NCBI GenBank assembly: GCA_963678705.1
Contig: OY783209.1
Coordinates: 8,928,001 to 8,992,000 of the forward strand
Length of the DNA: 64,000 bases
Direction: 5' to 3'
From: Panorpa germanica
Lineage: Eukaryota; Arthropoda; Insecta; Mecoptera; Panorpidae
Shown: positions 52,161-64,000 of the stretch, piece by piece
Numbering within the stretch: position 1 is the first letter of the stretch
Layout of the letters: each line of letters opens with the position of its first letter
The notes under the pieces: generated by a model
The model's database searches: none
What the model saw: the letters and a program-made list of their open reading frames with translations, nothing else
Told to the model about the DNA's origin: nothing
Program-made: the position numbers and the translations under genes

Positions 52161-53688
52161 ATTACTACTTAAATTTGTATTTTCTACATACGAATCCTAC
52201 ATCGACAATGGTATATCGCAAAACATCCTACGATTATTTTGAAATTCTTTTGATTGCTCTGAAAAACTTAAAGTCATAATTGAGAATATGGCAAATATTA
52301 TCCTGTAAAGAAAGTTATAGTAAGCGGTATTTATTTCTTTATAAAATACGTTCAAAGTGAGCTACTTTTGGTTTGACAACGCCGCACTACGAAGGAAGTT
52401 CAAAATACTTCAAAATTTTAAAACCTAATGTAAACAAGTCGTATCTGCACTGTGCTTTGTCAACTATTAAATTATTGTACACATGTTACAAACACGTAAG
52501 ATTACATAGAGGAATCTAAGTGTAGGTTGAGAACGACTGCTCTATGTGAACGTTTTTAACAACCATATCATATTTAGTAATTTAATACTTCACCAAACAT
52601 TTGATTCTTATTCTCAAAATAATCTCACAACGTTCGCTGATTCGTCCTTGACTTATTTATCCACTGTTGAAAAGTAACACAAGTTTCTGATTGGGTAACC
52701 TCATAACCATAGTTCATGAAATTTCCTGACATAAAATCATATCGGTTGAGTTTTATTTTCTTTGGCATAGAATAGTCAACATGTGGTAATAATATGTCTG
52801 ATGGTGTAAAAATAAAAATAAATATAAAAATAAAAATTGTGTTCATTAGAATGAGATATAATTAACATATTTCTAATGGAACAGTGCTGTGCTTAATTAC
52901 ATGTAAATTAAATAAACATTCATTTTTAGATTTGTAAAAAGTAGGTAGGCCATCGGTTGGTTTCTTTTTGAAATTGTTATTAAAGCAACACTTTTTAATA
53001 TTTTTGAATGATTGTTGCTTCGTTCGAAAGAGCAAACCTTCCGATAAGTCCTGGTGTATAACATTTTCTTTTGACTACCCAATCAGATAGTTTTACGAGC
53101 ACCTCACTAGGACCCTGTAGGGTTAACTTAAATGAGTTACATGATTAGGACTTTGTCAAGGACGTTCTTGTTAGCCTAATTCTATGCCTGATCAGGGCCT
53201 CATATATCTCTACAGTATTTGGTTTGCTTTTCTAGTTCTTACTATTATATATTCATTATATTTATATTAAGGTTATGTTGTTATTAATAAAAATACTTAA
53301 ATATTTATAAATTATGCATATTCATATATTGTTTTTAAAGAGTTTCTTTATAGGATATTTAATAATATTTAAGAAATACTTGTTTTGTTATGAATAATAA
53401 TTGTACAAAAGACATATTTATGAAATAAATCTATTTTACTTTCTTTGGTCATTTTTATATAAACAAGGAGAAGCTGTAGGACTCAAATATTATATTTTTA
53501 AGTTCTCTATAATAATACTATTGTGTAAGTTCTGCTTGTGACGTCTAGCAAAAATAAGTAATAGAGATTGTTTTCACTTTCTCACGACAATTATAATAGA
53601 AAACTTTATGAGATGCACAAACCAGCTTTAAGTAGTAACTGATGTATCACATACACACACTCGAATGACAATTTATTGGATCATAGAC
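52161..53688. other. Intergenic, AT-rich, no gene
   Basis: Nothing with coding or RNA character. The 61- to 73-codon minus frames at 52625-53082 have no motif support. Confidence 0.55.
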
Positions 53689-54370
53689 AATAGGCTTGTG
53701 TCCTCATTTTTTAGTGGTCGATTTTTGATTGAAATTGCTGTTAATAAATGTGTATTGGCGTGTCTATTTTATTAAATATCTAAATGTTGACGGAGATATA
53801 GCAATTAAAAATTTGAATTGTAGTTTTAGCGGTAGAAATGGTCGGCCATATTTTTATGACGTGAAATGCATTTTAACATCAGTTATTTGTTGAGTAGGTC
53901 AGTGCTGTGGTAATGTTTTGTAGCTGTTGGTAGTCGAAATTATCAAGTCAAGTAAAAGAATAATAAGTTTTTACTTTATTTAACCCTATTACGGCAGACA
54001 TAATATTGAAATTGTATTGTTCCTTGAAATAGCAGTAAATAATATTTGATATATAATTACATATAGCAGAGATTTATGAGCTGTAAGGTTGGTAACCTGT
54101 AAACTTGTCAGAGTTCTGTCAAAAATATATCTCTTTTTCGCTCTGTTATATAAAAGAGATAGCAACTAGCGGTTGTGATATCACATGCACTTGGGATGTG
54201 TACAACGTTGAATCCCTTTAATAATTAAAGAGACAAAATGACTTTTTTTATTGTTATTATCTCTTAACATATAAGGAGTTATTAAAGAATAATGGAACAT
54301 TTGAGGTTCTAGTAACCCACTTTATCAATATATAGTACACTTCTATAGAAATTAAGACATAGGACACAAG
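53689..54370 (+). mobile_element. 'GGGCTTGTGTCCT' transposon, copy I (internal insert)
   Basis: The left end is AATAGGCTTGTGTCC and the right end is truncated at AGGACACAAG. In place of the usual right arm of the GTAAGGTTGGTAACC palindrome there is about 70 bases with TTGTCAGAGTTCTGTC .. TATATAAAAGAGATAGC. That block is related to sequence in copy H2. Confidence 0.85.
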
Positions 54371-55249
54371 TTGAAGACGTGTCATCATGTCTTCCGCACT
54401 CTCCTGCGCAGCGTCGTCTTAAAACAACCTGTACGGCTGTACAAAACGTGCATATGTTACAAACACTTCTCTAAAACAACTCAGCTTTATTTATACAAGT
54501 TTATAAATAGCTGATAATGCGTCTATTTTTAAACACTATTTAAATATACATGCAATCATCATTCGTTTCTAGAAGATATATTGAAAATCTCATCTTAAAA
54601 CTAACCTAATTTTCTATTCACCTTAATTTCTCTAAATCTTTTGTATATAATACGTTAATTCACAATGCAACCGCGTGGAGCGCAGCTTCGTTCAAATTCT
54701 ATTTTCAAATTTAGTTTATTGTTAGCATGCAATGTATGTGGGTCAGTTTCAATTCGTGTTTAGTGTTTTGTGAGTGATTTTATACCTGGTTATAAAATAT
54801 ATAAAATAAATTTCATTTATTATGAAAATCTATGAATATTATGTTTTTAAAATATTTAAATAATGTTTATTATTGTGTTTTTCATATAAACAATTAATTA
54901 TTTATATTGTTATGATTTTAAAAACATGTGTTGAAACATAAATTGTTATATTTGTTTGTTTAATGTCACGTGGATTTAAAATGGCGCCCAATATAAATTG
55001 TAAGTGCAATAATATTTTGTAAATATTATATTTTATTATGAAAACACATTATGTATAAATTATTACTTTCAGTAAATCAATTTATAACATTTTTTTTAAT
55101 GTTTTTTTTTTATAAGAATCTAGATATTCTATTTTCTGATTTAATTTGTGATAGTTGTTGCCAGAGGTGGATTACGAGGGTTTCTAACCTGGGGATTTAT
55201 GGATTCTCAATAATTTATGAAATAAAAGATACTGGCAATCCCTAAGGAC
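54371..55249. other. Intergenic, no gene
   Basis: A short GC-richer patch (54375-54425) is followed by AT-rich DNA. The frame 55051-55245 is dominated by poly-T codons. Confidence 0.5.
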
Positions 55250-55876
55250 AATGGGCTTGTGTCCTATGTCTTAATTTCTATAAATGTGTACTATATATTG
55301 ATAAAGTGGACTCAAATGTCCAATTATTATATTATTATTAATAACTCCTTATATGTTAACAGATATTAACAATTAAAAAAGTCATTTAATTATTAAAGGG
55401 ATTCAACTTTGTACACATCCCAAGTGCATGTGACATCACAATCCTTGTGTAAGGTTACCAACCTTACAGCTCATAAATCTCTGCTATATGTATTTATATA
55501 TCAAAATATCAAATATTATTTACAGCTATTTCAAGGAACAATCAAATTTCAATATTATGTCCGCCTTAGCAGGGTTAAATAAATTAAAAAAATATTATTC
55601 TTTTACTTGACTTGATTATTTGACTACCAACAGCTACAGAACATTACCACAGCACTGACCTACTCAACAAATAACTGACGTTAAAATACATTTCACGTCA
55701 TACAAATATGGCCGACCATTTCAAGCGCTAAAACTACAATTCAAACTTTTAATTGCTATATCTCCGTCAACATTTAATTATTTAATAAAACAGACACGCC
55801 AATACACATTTATTAACATCAATTTCAATCAACAATTGAAAAATCGACCACTAAAAAATGAGAACACAAGCCCATT
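55250..55876 (-). mobile_element. 'GGGCTTGTGTCCT' transposon, copy J (reverse orientation)
   Basis: Ends AATGGGCTTGTGTCCTATG and GAGAACACAAGCCCATT. It has small deletions near 55315-55345 and 55384. Confidence 0.9.
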
Positions 55877-55994
55877 CCAATCTACTGTACCAATCTACTC
55901 TACCAATATTAATTATTATCTTTATTTTATATAAAACTATTTTATTTTATTTCTTCAATTTTCCTCTGCCAACACAAAGTATCTAAACTAAGCT

Positions 55995-56155
55995 ATGTAA
56001 GTTTACGCAAAACTATCAGAAGACCTTAAATAAAGAGCAAAACTGATCCCATACCTTAGAACTGTCATAAGTAGCCTAATTTGTAAATTAAAGGTTTTTG
56101 AATAATCGTCAGAAGTTAACAGACGTCAGATAAGCAGTTACAAAATAGGCCCCTT
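55995..56155 (-). mobile_element. Truncated copy of the foldback MITE at 33941-34180
   Basis: It shares AGTTTACGCAAAACTATCAG, AATAAAGAGCAAAA and CATAAGTAGCC (the internal part, inverted) and the terminal TTAACAGACGTCAG .. GCAGTTACAAAATAGGCCCC. One inverted arm is missing. Confidence 0.75.
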
Positions 56156-56799
56156 TATCTTGTGGGACCTGTCATAACCTAACAAAATTTTACTCTATTA
56201 TAATTGTGTAATCTAACATTACAAATAAAACATAAACATGCATAAACTATTTAAATGATAGAATTATCTCGGATAATTACATTACAAATGCACTTTTTAA
56301 ATATGTCCTCCATTTATTATCATTAAAATAGTAAATACCATTAAAATTCCCGACTAAATATTATCAAATATTCATGAATCTATTTAAATATTTAACTAAT
56401 TTAACAATTCCCCATTATGTGCGGGAAAATCACCTTCTCCCCCACCCCCGCATATGATTAAGCACTGTAATAATTACCTGTATTAGCATATAGTTGATTG
56501 GATGGGGCTTTGCAAGCTGGGAGAAGGGGGATGGGGGAATGATTGATGTTTATACTGGGTATTACGCGTTCAATAACGAGCATGAAGCATTAAATCCGCA
56601 ACAAATTTAACTTTTATATTATAACTAGACTAGAGCTGTGGAAAATGCACTTGCTTGATCGCAATACTTACTCAAAGTTTATTTAATATAATGTTAATGT
56701 ATGGAATATTACATCAGCAGAGGCGTAGCTAAGAATATCAGGCCTCCTTCCCTAATAATACAATTTTTTGTGATACTTTATAGATATTTTAGTTCTTTC

Positions 56800-57290
56800 A
56801 GAATTTTTTTAAACTGTGAAGAAAGTGATAACAAATTAAGGGAAGTAAAGCCATTAATTTGCAAACAACAATTACCAGATGGAATAAATAGAAGGCTGGA
56901 AGTAGTAATATGTAGAATCATGATAGGCCATACAAATTATACTCATACTTACTTATTTAAAAAAGAACCACAACCAATATGTGAACAATGCAATAACCTA
57001 CTAACAGTAAAGCATATTATTTTCCATTGCTCAAAATACTCGTCGCTCAGACAAGAATATAATATACCTCAAGAATATAGACTGATATATAAAAACAAAG
57101 GAAATTTGAGAAACCTTATTGAGTTTATAAACAAAACAAACTTTATTTCTTTATTTTAAATATATTTATAAATTGTAAATTATAAATTACGAATTATGTA
57201 TTATAAATAATTGTATATGTGGTAATATAAGTGCTAATAACTTCTAAAAGTTGATGCACAAATAAAATAAATATTAAAAAAAAAAAACTT
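56800..57290 (+). mobile_element. LINE remnant: RT C-terminal Cys-His region and 3'UTR with poly-A
   Basis: The open stretch from about 56815 to 57159 encodes KQQLPDGINRRLEVVICRI, IGHTNYTHTYLFKKEP, and a zinc-knuckle-like CEQCNNLLTVKHIIFHC (C-x2-C-x7-H-x4-C), ending NLIEFINKTNFISLF-stop. The 3'UTR contains AAGTGCTAATAACTTC and ends in poly-A at about 57278-57289. The frame upstream of 56800 is not of the family. It is a 5'-truncated insertion. Confidence 0.85.
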
Positions 57291-58544
57291 ACTAAACCAT
57301 TTTTCAGGAAGCAAAGTGTGGTTCTATATTTTATATTGCATATGACGTCATAAAGCTTCTGACCCTTGACACAATTTGTGGTTTGTTATTCTTTTAGTAA
57401 ACAAAACACATTCCCATCTGGAGTCTGCTTGTATTTTACTCTGCTTGGTTTGAACAATCAGTTTTGCTTTTTGTGAACATTTGCGCTTGTCAGTTGTTGT
57501 TTATCATGTTTATAATTTTTATGGGACACACAGAAAAACACTAAAAACAAAACTAGTCACTTCAGTGTGAACAGTCTGCTTTCGAAAAACAGAACTGTTT
57601 TAAAATAAACCAAAACATGATTTTGTTTTGTTTTTTGACAACAAAACTGTTTTCCAAACAGGGATATGAGTTCTGCACCTTGAAATGACAGAGATGTACT
57701 GGGTTATAAATAGGGCTAAACATCTTTAATATTATATTCTTGGTTGTCAAATCAAAACTACTTTTAAAGAAAACGGACTCAATCGAATCATATTCACTTC
57801 CGCTTATTTTTTGATCAAACCTCATGTACGATTACATATTATGTTATAATATATTTTTTTAAACATGACATTAGACATGCGTGGTTAATATTTAATTTTA
57901 AATGATTAATAAATAATATAATTTGTCATTTCATTAAAAACCTACACATTTTTTGAAAATAATATATTATCAAATCGCAAGGATGGACGCCTATAAGCGC
58001 TATAACCTCACAACAGTGACGTCAAGCATCGGATAGTGACAAAACGCAGAGATCTCTCTCACACTCATTATAACAATACAAGTGCGAGTGAAACATAAAA
58101 TATTTCGCATGCTGTTGCTCTAGACTGGACCCCGACCATAAGAACTATCAGTACACCGGCGCTGCTGTTGAATAATAAATATTCGTATGCATATGTTTTA
58201 TTTTTATAATTGTTGTTTGTCTATAAATAGATTCACTATTCGCCGGCTATTCGTCAGAGTACAGGGGTGGGGGGGAGTATCAGAGCAGTGTCCATCCGTA
58301 CGTTCTATTCCGTGTGCGATGATATTTGAGTACTAATATTAGATAGGGATGTGCACCAGTCGAGTCTTTTCCTATCTGACTGTGCTAGCCAACTTCTAGA
58401 CCCGATCGTACTTCTATAAATCTGTTGTAGCAAAGTCTGATGTGAGAGGGCTGCATTGTAAAGCTCAAACTTTTAAAAAAAATCTCGTCACGAGACTGCG
58501 TCTTTTATCTTAACTACGACTTTTATCGTGACTTTTTTTTTTTC
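57291..58544. other. Intergenic, no gene; GC-richer stretch 58000-58480
   Basis: 57540-57670 is rich in AAAACA/TGTTTT words forming weak hairpins. 57990-58480 is less AT-rich, with scattered restriction-like palindromes but no frame. It could be an upstream promoter of an unseen gene or old transposon; nothing in it decides. Confidence 0.35.
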
Positions 58545-59480
58545 ATTTATTAAATTTAATAGCACCTCCTAGGCTTCCGCCCATATGTGCTGCTTTTTCC
58601 ACATATTCTATCCCCCTTAAGTTTTTACATTTCAATTACATTAATATATAATTATATAGGAACAAATAAAAGATGTACAAAGGAACTTATTATAACTCAT
58701 TTTATCTAATTTCAATCTCATCCGCCGCGAAATTATCCCAATTCCCTTGCTCTAATTCCTCTCCTTCACTTCCTATTATTGCCTCTGCATCTCTTCTTCT
58801 TCTTACTTCATCATTCTTCAATAGCATTTTTCTAGTTTCAAAAATCTCCTTCGCATACTCATTATAATATCGATATCTAATCTCTTCATTTACTAGATAC
58901 TCTAGACTTTCAATTTCTCTGACTTTTATTCTATCTTGAAATTTTACTCTCGCTTCATAGTAGTCTGGGCATTCTTTTAATATATGCATCTGGCCCAGTC
59001 ATTTAAGCTTAAATTAGGTAAGAATCTCGGAATTCGAGATACCCAGCTGTAAGTCTGTAAATACTTGTATATTGACACCCTAAAGTTGTCTCAAAACCTA
59101 CATATGGCTTATACACCCTACCATATGTAGGGTGTAGCTGGGTATCTCGAATTCCGAGGTGAACTTACTATAATGACTGGGCTAATCAGTGTTTCCCGTT
59201 CACCACATCTGCACCTATCATTACTCTCAACTTTAAGCTGGACTAACTTTGCTTTAATAGATCCATGGCCGCTTACTAAAAAGGATAAATACAGTCCAGG
59301 TTGAAACCACTTATTTTGCTTTACAAACTTGACATTCTTAATGTGGTGATAACTTTTATCGTGACTTGTAGAATGAGATAAATATTTGAATTGAAAAAGG
59401 AAATTAAAATTTGAGATGAAATTCAATTCACACATAAGCGACGTCTTGCTTTGCGACGGTGATGAACGCTGGTACATATT
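58545..59480 (-). mobile_element. LINE 3' end (copy 2), interrupted by a MITE
   Basis: Minus-strand coding pieces are WFQPGLYLSFLVSGHGS, VESNDRCRCGERETL (59190-59477), then after the insertion MHILKECPDYYEARV .. WDNFAADEIEIR-stop (58989-58702). The 3'UTR with CATATGGGCGGAAGCCTAGG and AATTTAATAAATGAAA follows. CRCG..H..C is the usual Cys-His knuckle at the end of the RT polyprotein, split by the insertion. The same 3' end occurs at 4227-4672. Confidence 0.85.
58991..59184. mobile_element. MITE, 194 bp, inserted in the LINE, ATC duplication
   Basis: Its ends are TGGCCCAGTCATT and AATGACTGGGCTA, with extended inner inverted repeats (TCGGAATTCGAGATACCCAGCT and its inverse). ATC at 58988-58990 and 59185-59187 is the three-base duplication. 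Removing the element and one ATC restores the reading frame across the LINE knuckle, which confirms the boundaries. Confidence 0.88.
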
Positions 59481-60100
59481 TATAAACCTTGTGAATCATC
59501 GGACCGTTTCTTAACAAACCCTGCTCTACATTTAACGCGAACGAGGTGTGCGGGAATCTCTAAGTTCGAGTGCGGGTGTCCTGTCCTAACATCTAAGACC
59601 TACGTTGAGTAGAGGAAATTATAAACGCTTTAAGCAACAAGCTAAGAGTAAACATAACCAAAGGACAATAAACTGTCAAAAACAAAATGATTAAAATGTA
59701 CGACTAGTATGCTTCATGATTTTAATAGCTATTTTATAATCGAAATTTAAAACAAACTTCAAACATATTTAATTTATGTGAAGCAACAAAATACGTTATG
59801 TGATTTATGGAATAAAATGAATTACGTAGGTAGATAGGGTGGACCTGGACAATCTACTAAAAACAGTGCTACAAATTAAAGCAGTTATTACTTTTATGAT
59901 TGTTCATTTTTATTTATTTGAAATATTAATTTATTGATCGTTTATTAACTAGTTGTAAATTATGTTATATATAATTTACATTCATTCTAGAAATAGAATA
60001 ATTGCAATTTCTTTTATGAAGTTGAATTGAGGTAAACTACCTTTAACATGCATATATATAAAATACATTAAAATGAAATATTCTGTTAACAAAAATATAT
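59481..60100. other. Intergenic, nothing recognised
   Basis: AT-rich; no gene or repeat identified. Confidence 0.5.
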
Positions 60101-60104
60101 AAAA

Positions 60105-60864
60105 AAAATTTAAGAGGCCCGAAAAAGAGAAAGGAGTATTACGAAAGAGGCAGACAGAAGAAGAGAAGGAGGCACAAGTGTGGAAGAGGAGCTAAGGAGA
60201 AGAGACAGGGAGATACAGCAACAGGAAAGAATGGAAAACATCGAGAAGAGCAATTACAACACAAGATATAAAAGGATTTGGGAGAGAGAGATACCACAAT
60301 ACATAAGAGAAAAAGGCACAAAAAACATTAGAAGGATTGCCTGAGGAGAAAAGAAACAGATACTGGGCAAATAGCGAGGATAGTATGTGTAGAGTGTGCG
60401 GAACGGAAATTGAAATAATGGAGCACATTAAATTTTCATGTCAGAAAAAAGTAATGAGCGAGAAGAATATTGTGCAGTTATTAAAGGGAAGCAGTGAAGG
60501 GAAGAGGTGGATGACGAAAATAGAGAAAAGGAACGAGGAAAGAAAAGTAACGCCAGAGCAGAAGTGATTTTAATCTGAAGTGGCAAAGAGACGAAAAGAC
60601 AAAGAAGACAAGGAGTAAGAAAACTATGAGAATGAAGGAGGACTAATGAAAATGAAGGAAGAGGGTCAGGAGAAGAAGAAGCAGAAAAGTACTAGGGGAA
60701 AAGAAAAGTAACGCCAGAGCAGAATTGATTTTAATCTGAAGTGGCAAAGAGACGAAGAGACAAAGAAGACAAGGAGTGAGGAAACTATGAGAATGAAGGA
60801 GGACTAAGGAAAATAAAGGAGAGGGTCAAGAGAAGAAGAAGTAGAAAAGTACTTTTGGAAATAG
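60105..60864 (+). mobile_element. LINE remnant with Cys-His knuckle and a 161-bp tandem duplication
   Basis: 60337-60567 encodes PEEKRNRYWANSEDSM, then CRVCGTEIEIMEHIKFSC (C-x2-C-x8-H-x4-C), a knuckle like those of the other LINE ends, in purine-rich sequence. Around it are stops. 60543-60703 and 60704-60864 are near-identical tandem copies starting AAAAGTAACGCCAGAGCAGAA. Confidence 0.7.
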
Positions 60865-63800
60865 AATAGTTTAAGTTTAATTTCAAGTTGAAGTTATATG
60901 AAATGTATTAAGAATGTAGATTGTAAAGCCGAAAGGCACACAATTAATATAATAAATAATAATATTAAAATGTAATAATCTCTGTGTTGAATCACGTTGC
61001 TATCACCGAATCATCACAGTATGTGACAATCTAATAAATATTAAAGGTAAAATACTTTATCAAAATCATTTACTCCTTTGCTGAGAGTTATCGGTGACAC
61101 TTCTCCCGCTCCTTCACGTTGCGAGATTGCATTTCCGCAGAAACTTCAGCCACCAGAGGCATGCCTGGAAGAAATTAATTACTTCACTCAACAAGAATTC
61201 TCAGTGAGGTGATTTTGTGAGACTATGAGACCAGCCAGCGCCTTGAGCTGTAGAGGTTGTGAGTGACCAAACAATTATTGGACAACACAACTTGGGCATG
61301 GGGTACAGGGGGGGACTGTAGTGGACAGTCAGTCATGTGATGTAATGATTTAGTTTCACCTATTTATAAATCTACAATAACCTAGTGACCCATTTCACTG
61401 CATAAGAAAAACTAATAGTGTTGGGATAAGAAAATAGCCATTAATTTAAAATATGATGGTTTTTTTTAAAGAAACAATAGTGTTATGCAAGATATGGACA
61501 CTAGAAAAATAAAAGAAATATTGCTTGTGAAAGAAAATCTCATCTTAGCTTAGTTTTTACGTTTCGTTGCAGTTTATAATATTATTGCTTGTATTTTATT
61601 ATCCGTACGTTATATCATGCATATAGTACATATTTACTATATTAAATTCCCAAGCTGCGTAATGCCACTGCTGATATTTTTATGCACGCTTGCTAGATAG
61701 TTTTTATTAAAGCCTTATTTTCACACACTGTTTTGATATTTAATTTACTGTTTTTATTTAATATTGTAATCTAGATTTTCGTTTAAGCATTCCTTTTCAC
61801 ATTCGTGTTTTAATTTAAGTTTAGTTAATTTAGTTGGTGCGTATCCATCGTTAGTAATATCAATTTTAACAGTTCGACAAAATTATATGTGAAATAATTA
61901 AAATTGCTATTTTTATTAACAATTAGTAATAGAAATTGTTTTCACTTCTTTATTTTTGACAAACCGACATTAAACTTCTTTTAAAAGTAAATCCTACTGC
62001 ATTTTGACAGATTGTCACATTTTGGAGGTTATGATATAATATAGTTTTTCTTAATTTAATATTTTTAATTTAAAACATTGAACGTTGTAAGGTTCTAAAA
62101 AAACAAAGAAAACTTAAAAAATAAATTAAATTAAAAATGGTACTATGAATGACTACGCGTATTACCATATGCTAAACAATTTAAATTAAATACAAAATAC
62201 AAAATTAAATTAAAGTAGTGAGTGGGAATGATACTTAATAGGCTGTCGTACAATTATGGTTTCTATTAGATATAGCCCAATCATTTAAGATGAAAAAGGA
62301 TTACATATTAAATGAAAGGAAATAAGCTAACTCATTGTATTGATATTTTTTAAGTTCTCTCAAATAGCTTGTGTACGCAAATTGTGTTTCTCAAAGGTAA
62401 AAGGTCACAAACATTGTTTTTTATACATATCTTGTTTCCTACGCTCCCAATGAAATTCTCTACAAATTTTATCTTATGCAATTTTTGTATGATCAACCCT
62501 TCCCGAGATATAACCTCTGAGAGTAGGAGGCGCAATCCGTGTATAGGATAATACTATCTTTGGATTTATTAGTAGAGAGACTGTGCAGGTTCACACCGCA
62601 CTATCTGATAGAAATGTGAAATTTGGTACAAAGAAATAATTTACTGTGTTTCGCTCCTTTTGTGTTTCCCCAAGTTTATTGATAACTAAACGATACTGTT
62701 ACTGATCAAAAGTGTAGCCCGATGTAGTTAATATAAGTGTTTTGATAAATTGTACATCTGGCAACAAAATCGTTAACTTAACGATAACGTATATCGTTAA
62801 AACAGTTAAGTAATTCGGTTACTGATGTTTACATACAAATATTTTTTAAAAGATTGCTTTTGTTTATTATTGTTTACAAAACATTTTCTTTGCTGTATTT
62901 ATGTTTATATAAAATCTCTGGATTCTTCACGCTACTCTGATTGTTATTTGAGTTTTCCGTCCAAACTAATTCCATTTTAATTATTCTTTAGGCATTATGG
63001 GTTATATACATACAATCTTGTATATATTTGTACATCTAGTGTTTAGATTATTTTGTTGTTATGCAAAACCTTGTCTGGTCTCACTTCACATGTGTCTAAG
63101 TCGAGAACTTAAAAATGAAGCTTTACGAAAGCTCAGACAGTTTCTGTTGGTTTCTGTATTAACAAATAGTATTTTGCTAAAAACAACACATTCTTTGTTT
63201 AATGTAAACCTACTTTATTATGGTTTTTATGGATACTTTATAATAATAAATAAAAACAAAAGGTTTGTTATTTTGTACTAAGCAAGTTGAAGCAATCTGG
63301 CACAATCTGATGTTTTGTGGATTCAGGTACGCAGTGCTTCTTAGACAAAGCCCCGCGCAATACTTGTTACTTTAGACCTCGTTATCTTGGATTGGTAAAT
63401 GTAATACAATAGTTCCTTTACCAGAATTTATGATTGTTAGTTATAATTGATAACGCCTGATAATAAGGATTAAGGATAGTAATCAAAAGACATTTTAAAA
63501 AATATTTTCTGTATACAAGTCCTAGTACTGCACATGTTATGAACACATGCAATGATGATTCATCTTAAGGACTAAGAAACCATTAAGGAGGTACAGGAGG
63601 TTAACGTAAAAGATGAAAACGTTGTGAAATTTGGAGGGTCGATACAAATAGTTAAAATACATGCTGTCTCAAAATTTTAGAGACCTAGGGTTCACAGTTT
63701 TCTTTTTATACATGATTAAAAATAGTCATTTTCCATACAAATCATAATTTTTAGCTCAATTTCACCACATAATATAACTTTTAACTATAGAAAAATGGTG

Positions 63801-64000
63801 ACACGGCTTTCAAAAACTAGGTGTATATAAAATAATCTTTTCTGTAACTATTGCAAAAAGAAAATTATCAAAAGGGTACCTATTTACGAAAATATTTAAA
63901 TAAAACCTTTAAGAAACAGTAAATATAGATTATAAGCCGGCAACGTTGCAAATGCCAATTTGAGCGGGAAATTTAAAATCGGAATAAATGTTATATAAAA
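60865..64000. other. Intergenic, no gene recognised
   Basis: AT-rich. The 94-codon plus frame at 62997-63281 is hydrophobic at its start and has no recognisable domain, conserved start context or splice partners. I do not call it. A moderately GC-rich patch lies at 61090-61330, containing GGGGTACAGGGGGGGACTG. Confidence 0.5.

Noticed and set aside
57562..57825. 87-codon minus-strand frame
   Set aside because: It lies in a stretch of AAAACA/TGTTTT repeats with no motif or splice partner.
62997..63281. 94-codon hydrophobic plus-strand frame
   Set aside because: No domain, no homologous neighbour, AT-driven Phe/Leu/Tyr composition; consistent with chance in AT-rich DNA.

Overview
The window is AT-rich nuclear DNA from an insect. 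The genes are intron-containing with canonical GT-AG splicing, many introns are only 60-180 bp, and the intergenic space is crowded with short DNA transposons and broken non-LTR retrotransposons. The families present (Cys-Gly-Pro sperm-type proteins, a long-looped K2P channel, glycine-rich secreted protein) fit an insect. The order cannot be fixed from sequence alone; a beetle or similar is a guess.

Layout. (1) 1-5570: AT-rich DNA without a recognisable gene, with a LINE 3' end at 4227-4672 and other dispersed repeats. (2) 5574-23604: a minus-strand cluster of at least eight small cysteine-rich genes. Several carry CGP/GPCGPC runs like the Drosophila Mst(3)CGP testis family. Three share an N-terminal motif ending in P[RS]P[RF]C, four have a 5'UTR intron, and two share a homologous last exon. 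A five-exon chymotrypsin-fold protease (14461-16266, minus) lies inside the cluster. (3) 24349-25872: a single-exon GT92-family glycosyltransferase, minus strand. (4) 25900-33100: gene-poor, with repeats. (5) 33167-50982: a 13-exon two-pore-domain potassium channel on the plus strand, 578 residues. Its third intron is 11.6 kb and holds a complete five-exon gene on the opposite strand (34814-39412) for a 356-residue secreted glycine-rich protein. (6) 51000-64000: no cellular gene seen; several LINE remnants, transposons and AT-rich DNA.

The commonest repeat is a ~640 bp element ending in AATGGGCTTGTGTCCT and its inverse. It occurs about ten times in both orientations, including inside the channel introns and the nested gene's first intron.

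The most unusual material is the cysteine-rich cluster. Its members have shared 5' architecture, a shared C-terminal exon in two, and in three others a stop codon followed within 17 bases by a good splice donor. For two of these three, frame-compatible open exons lie downstream. This suggests late stop codons with 3'UTR introns, alternative splicing, or stop-codon readthrough. Exon structures here are read by eye from splice consensus and phase, with no transcript evidence.
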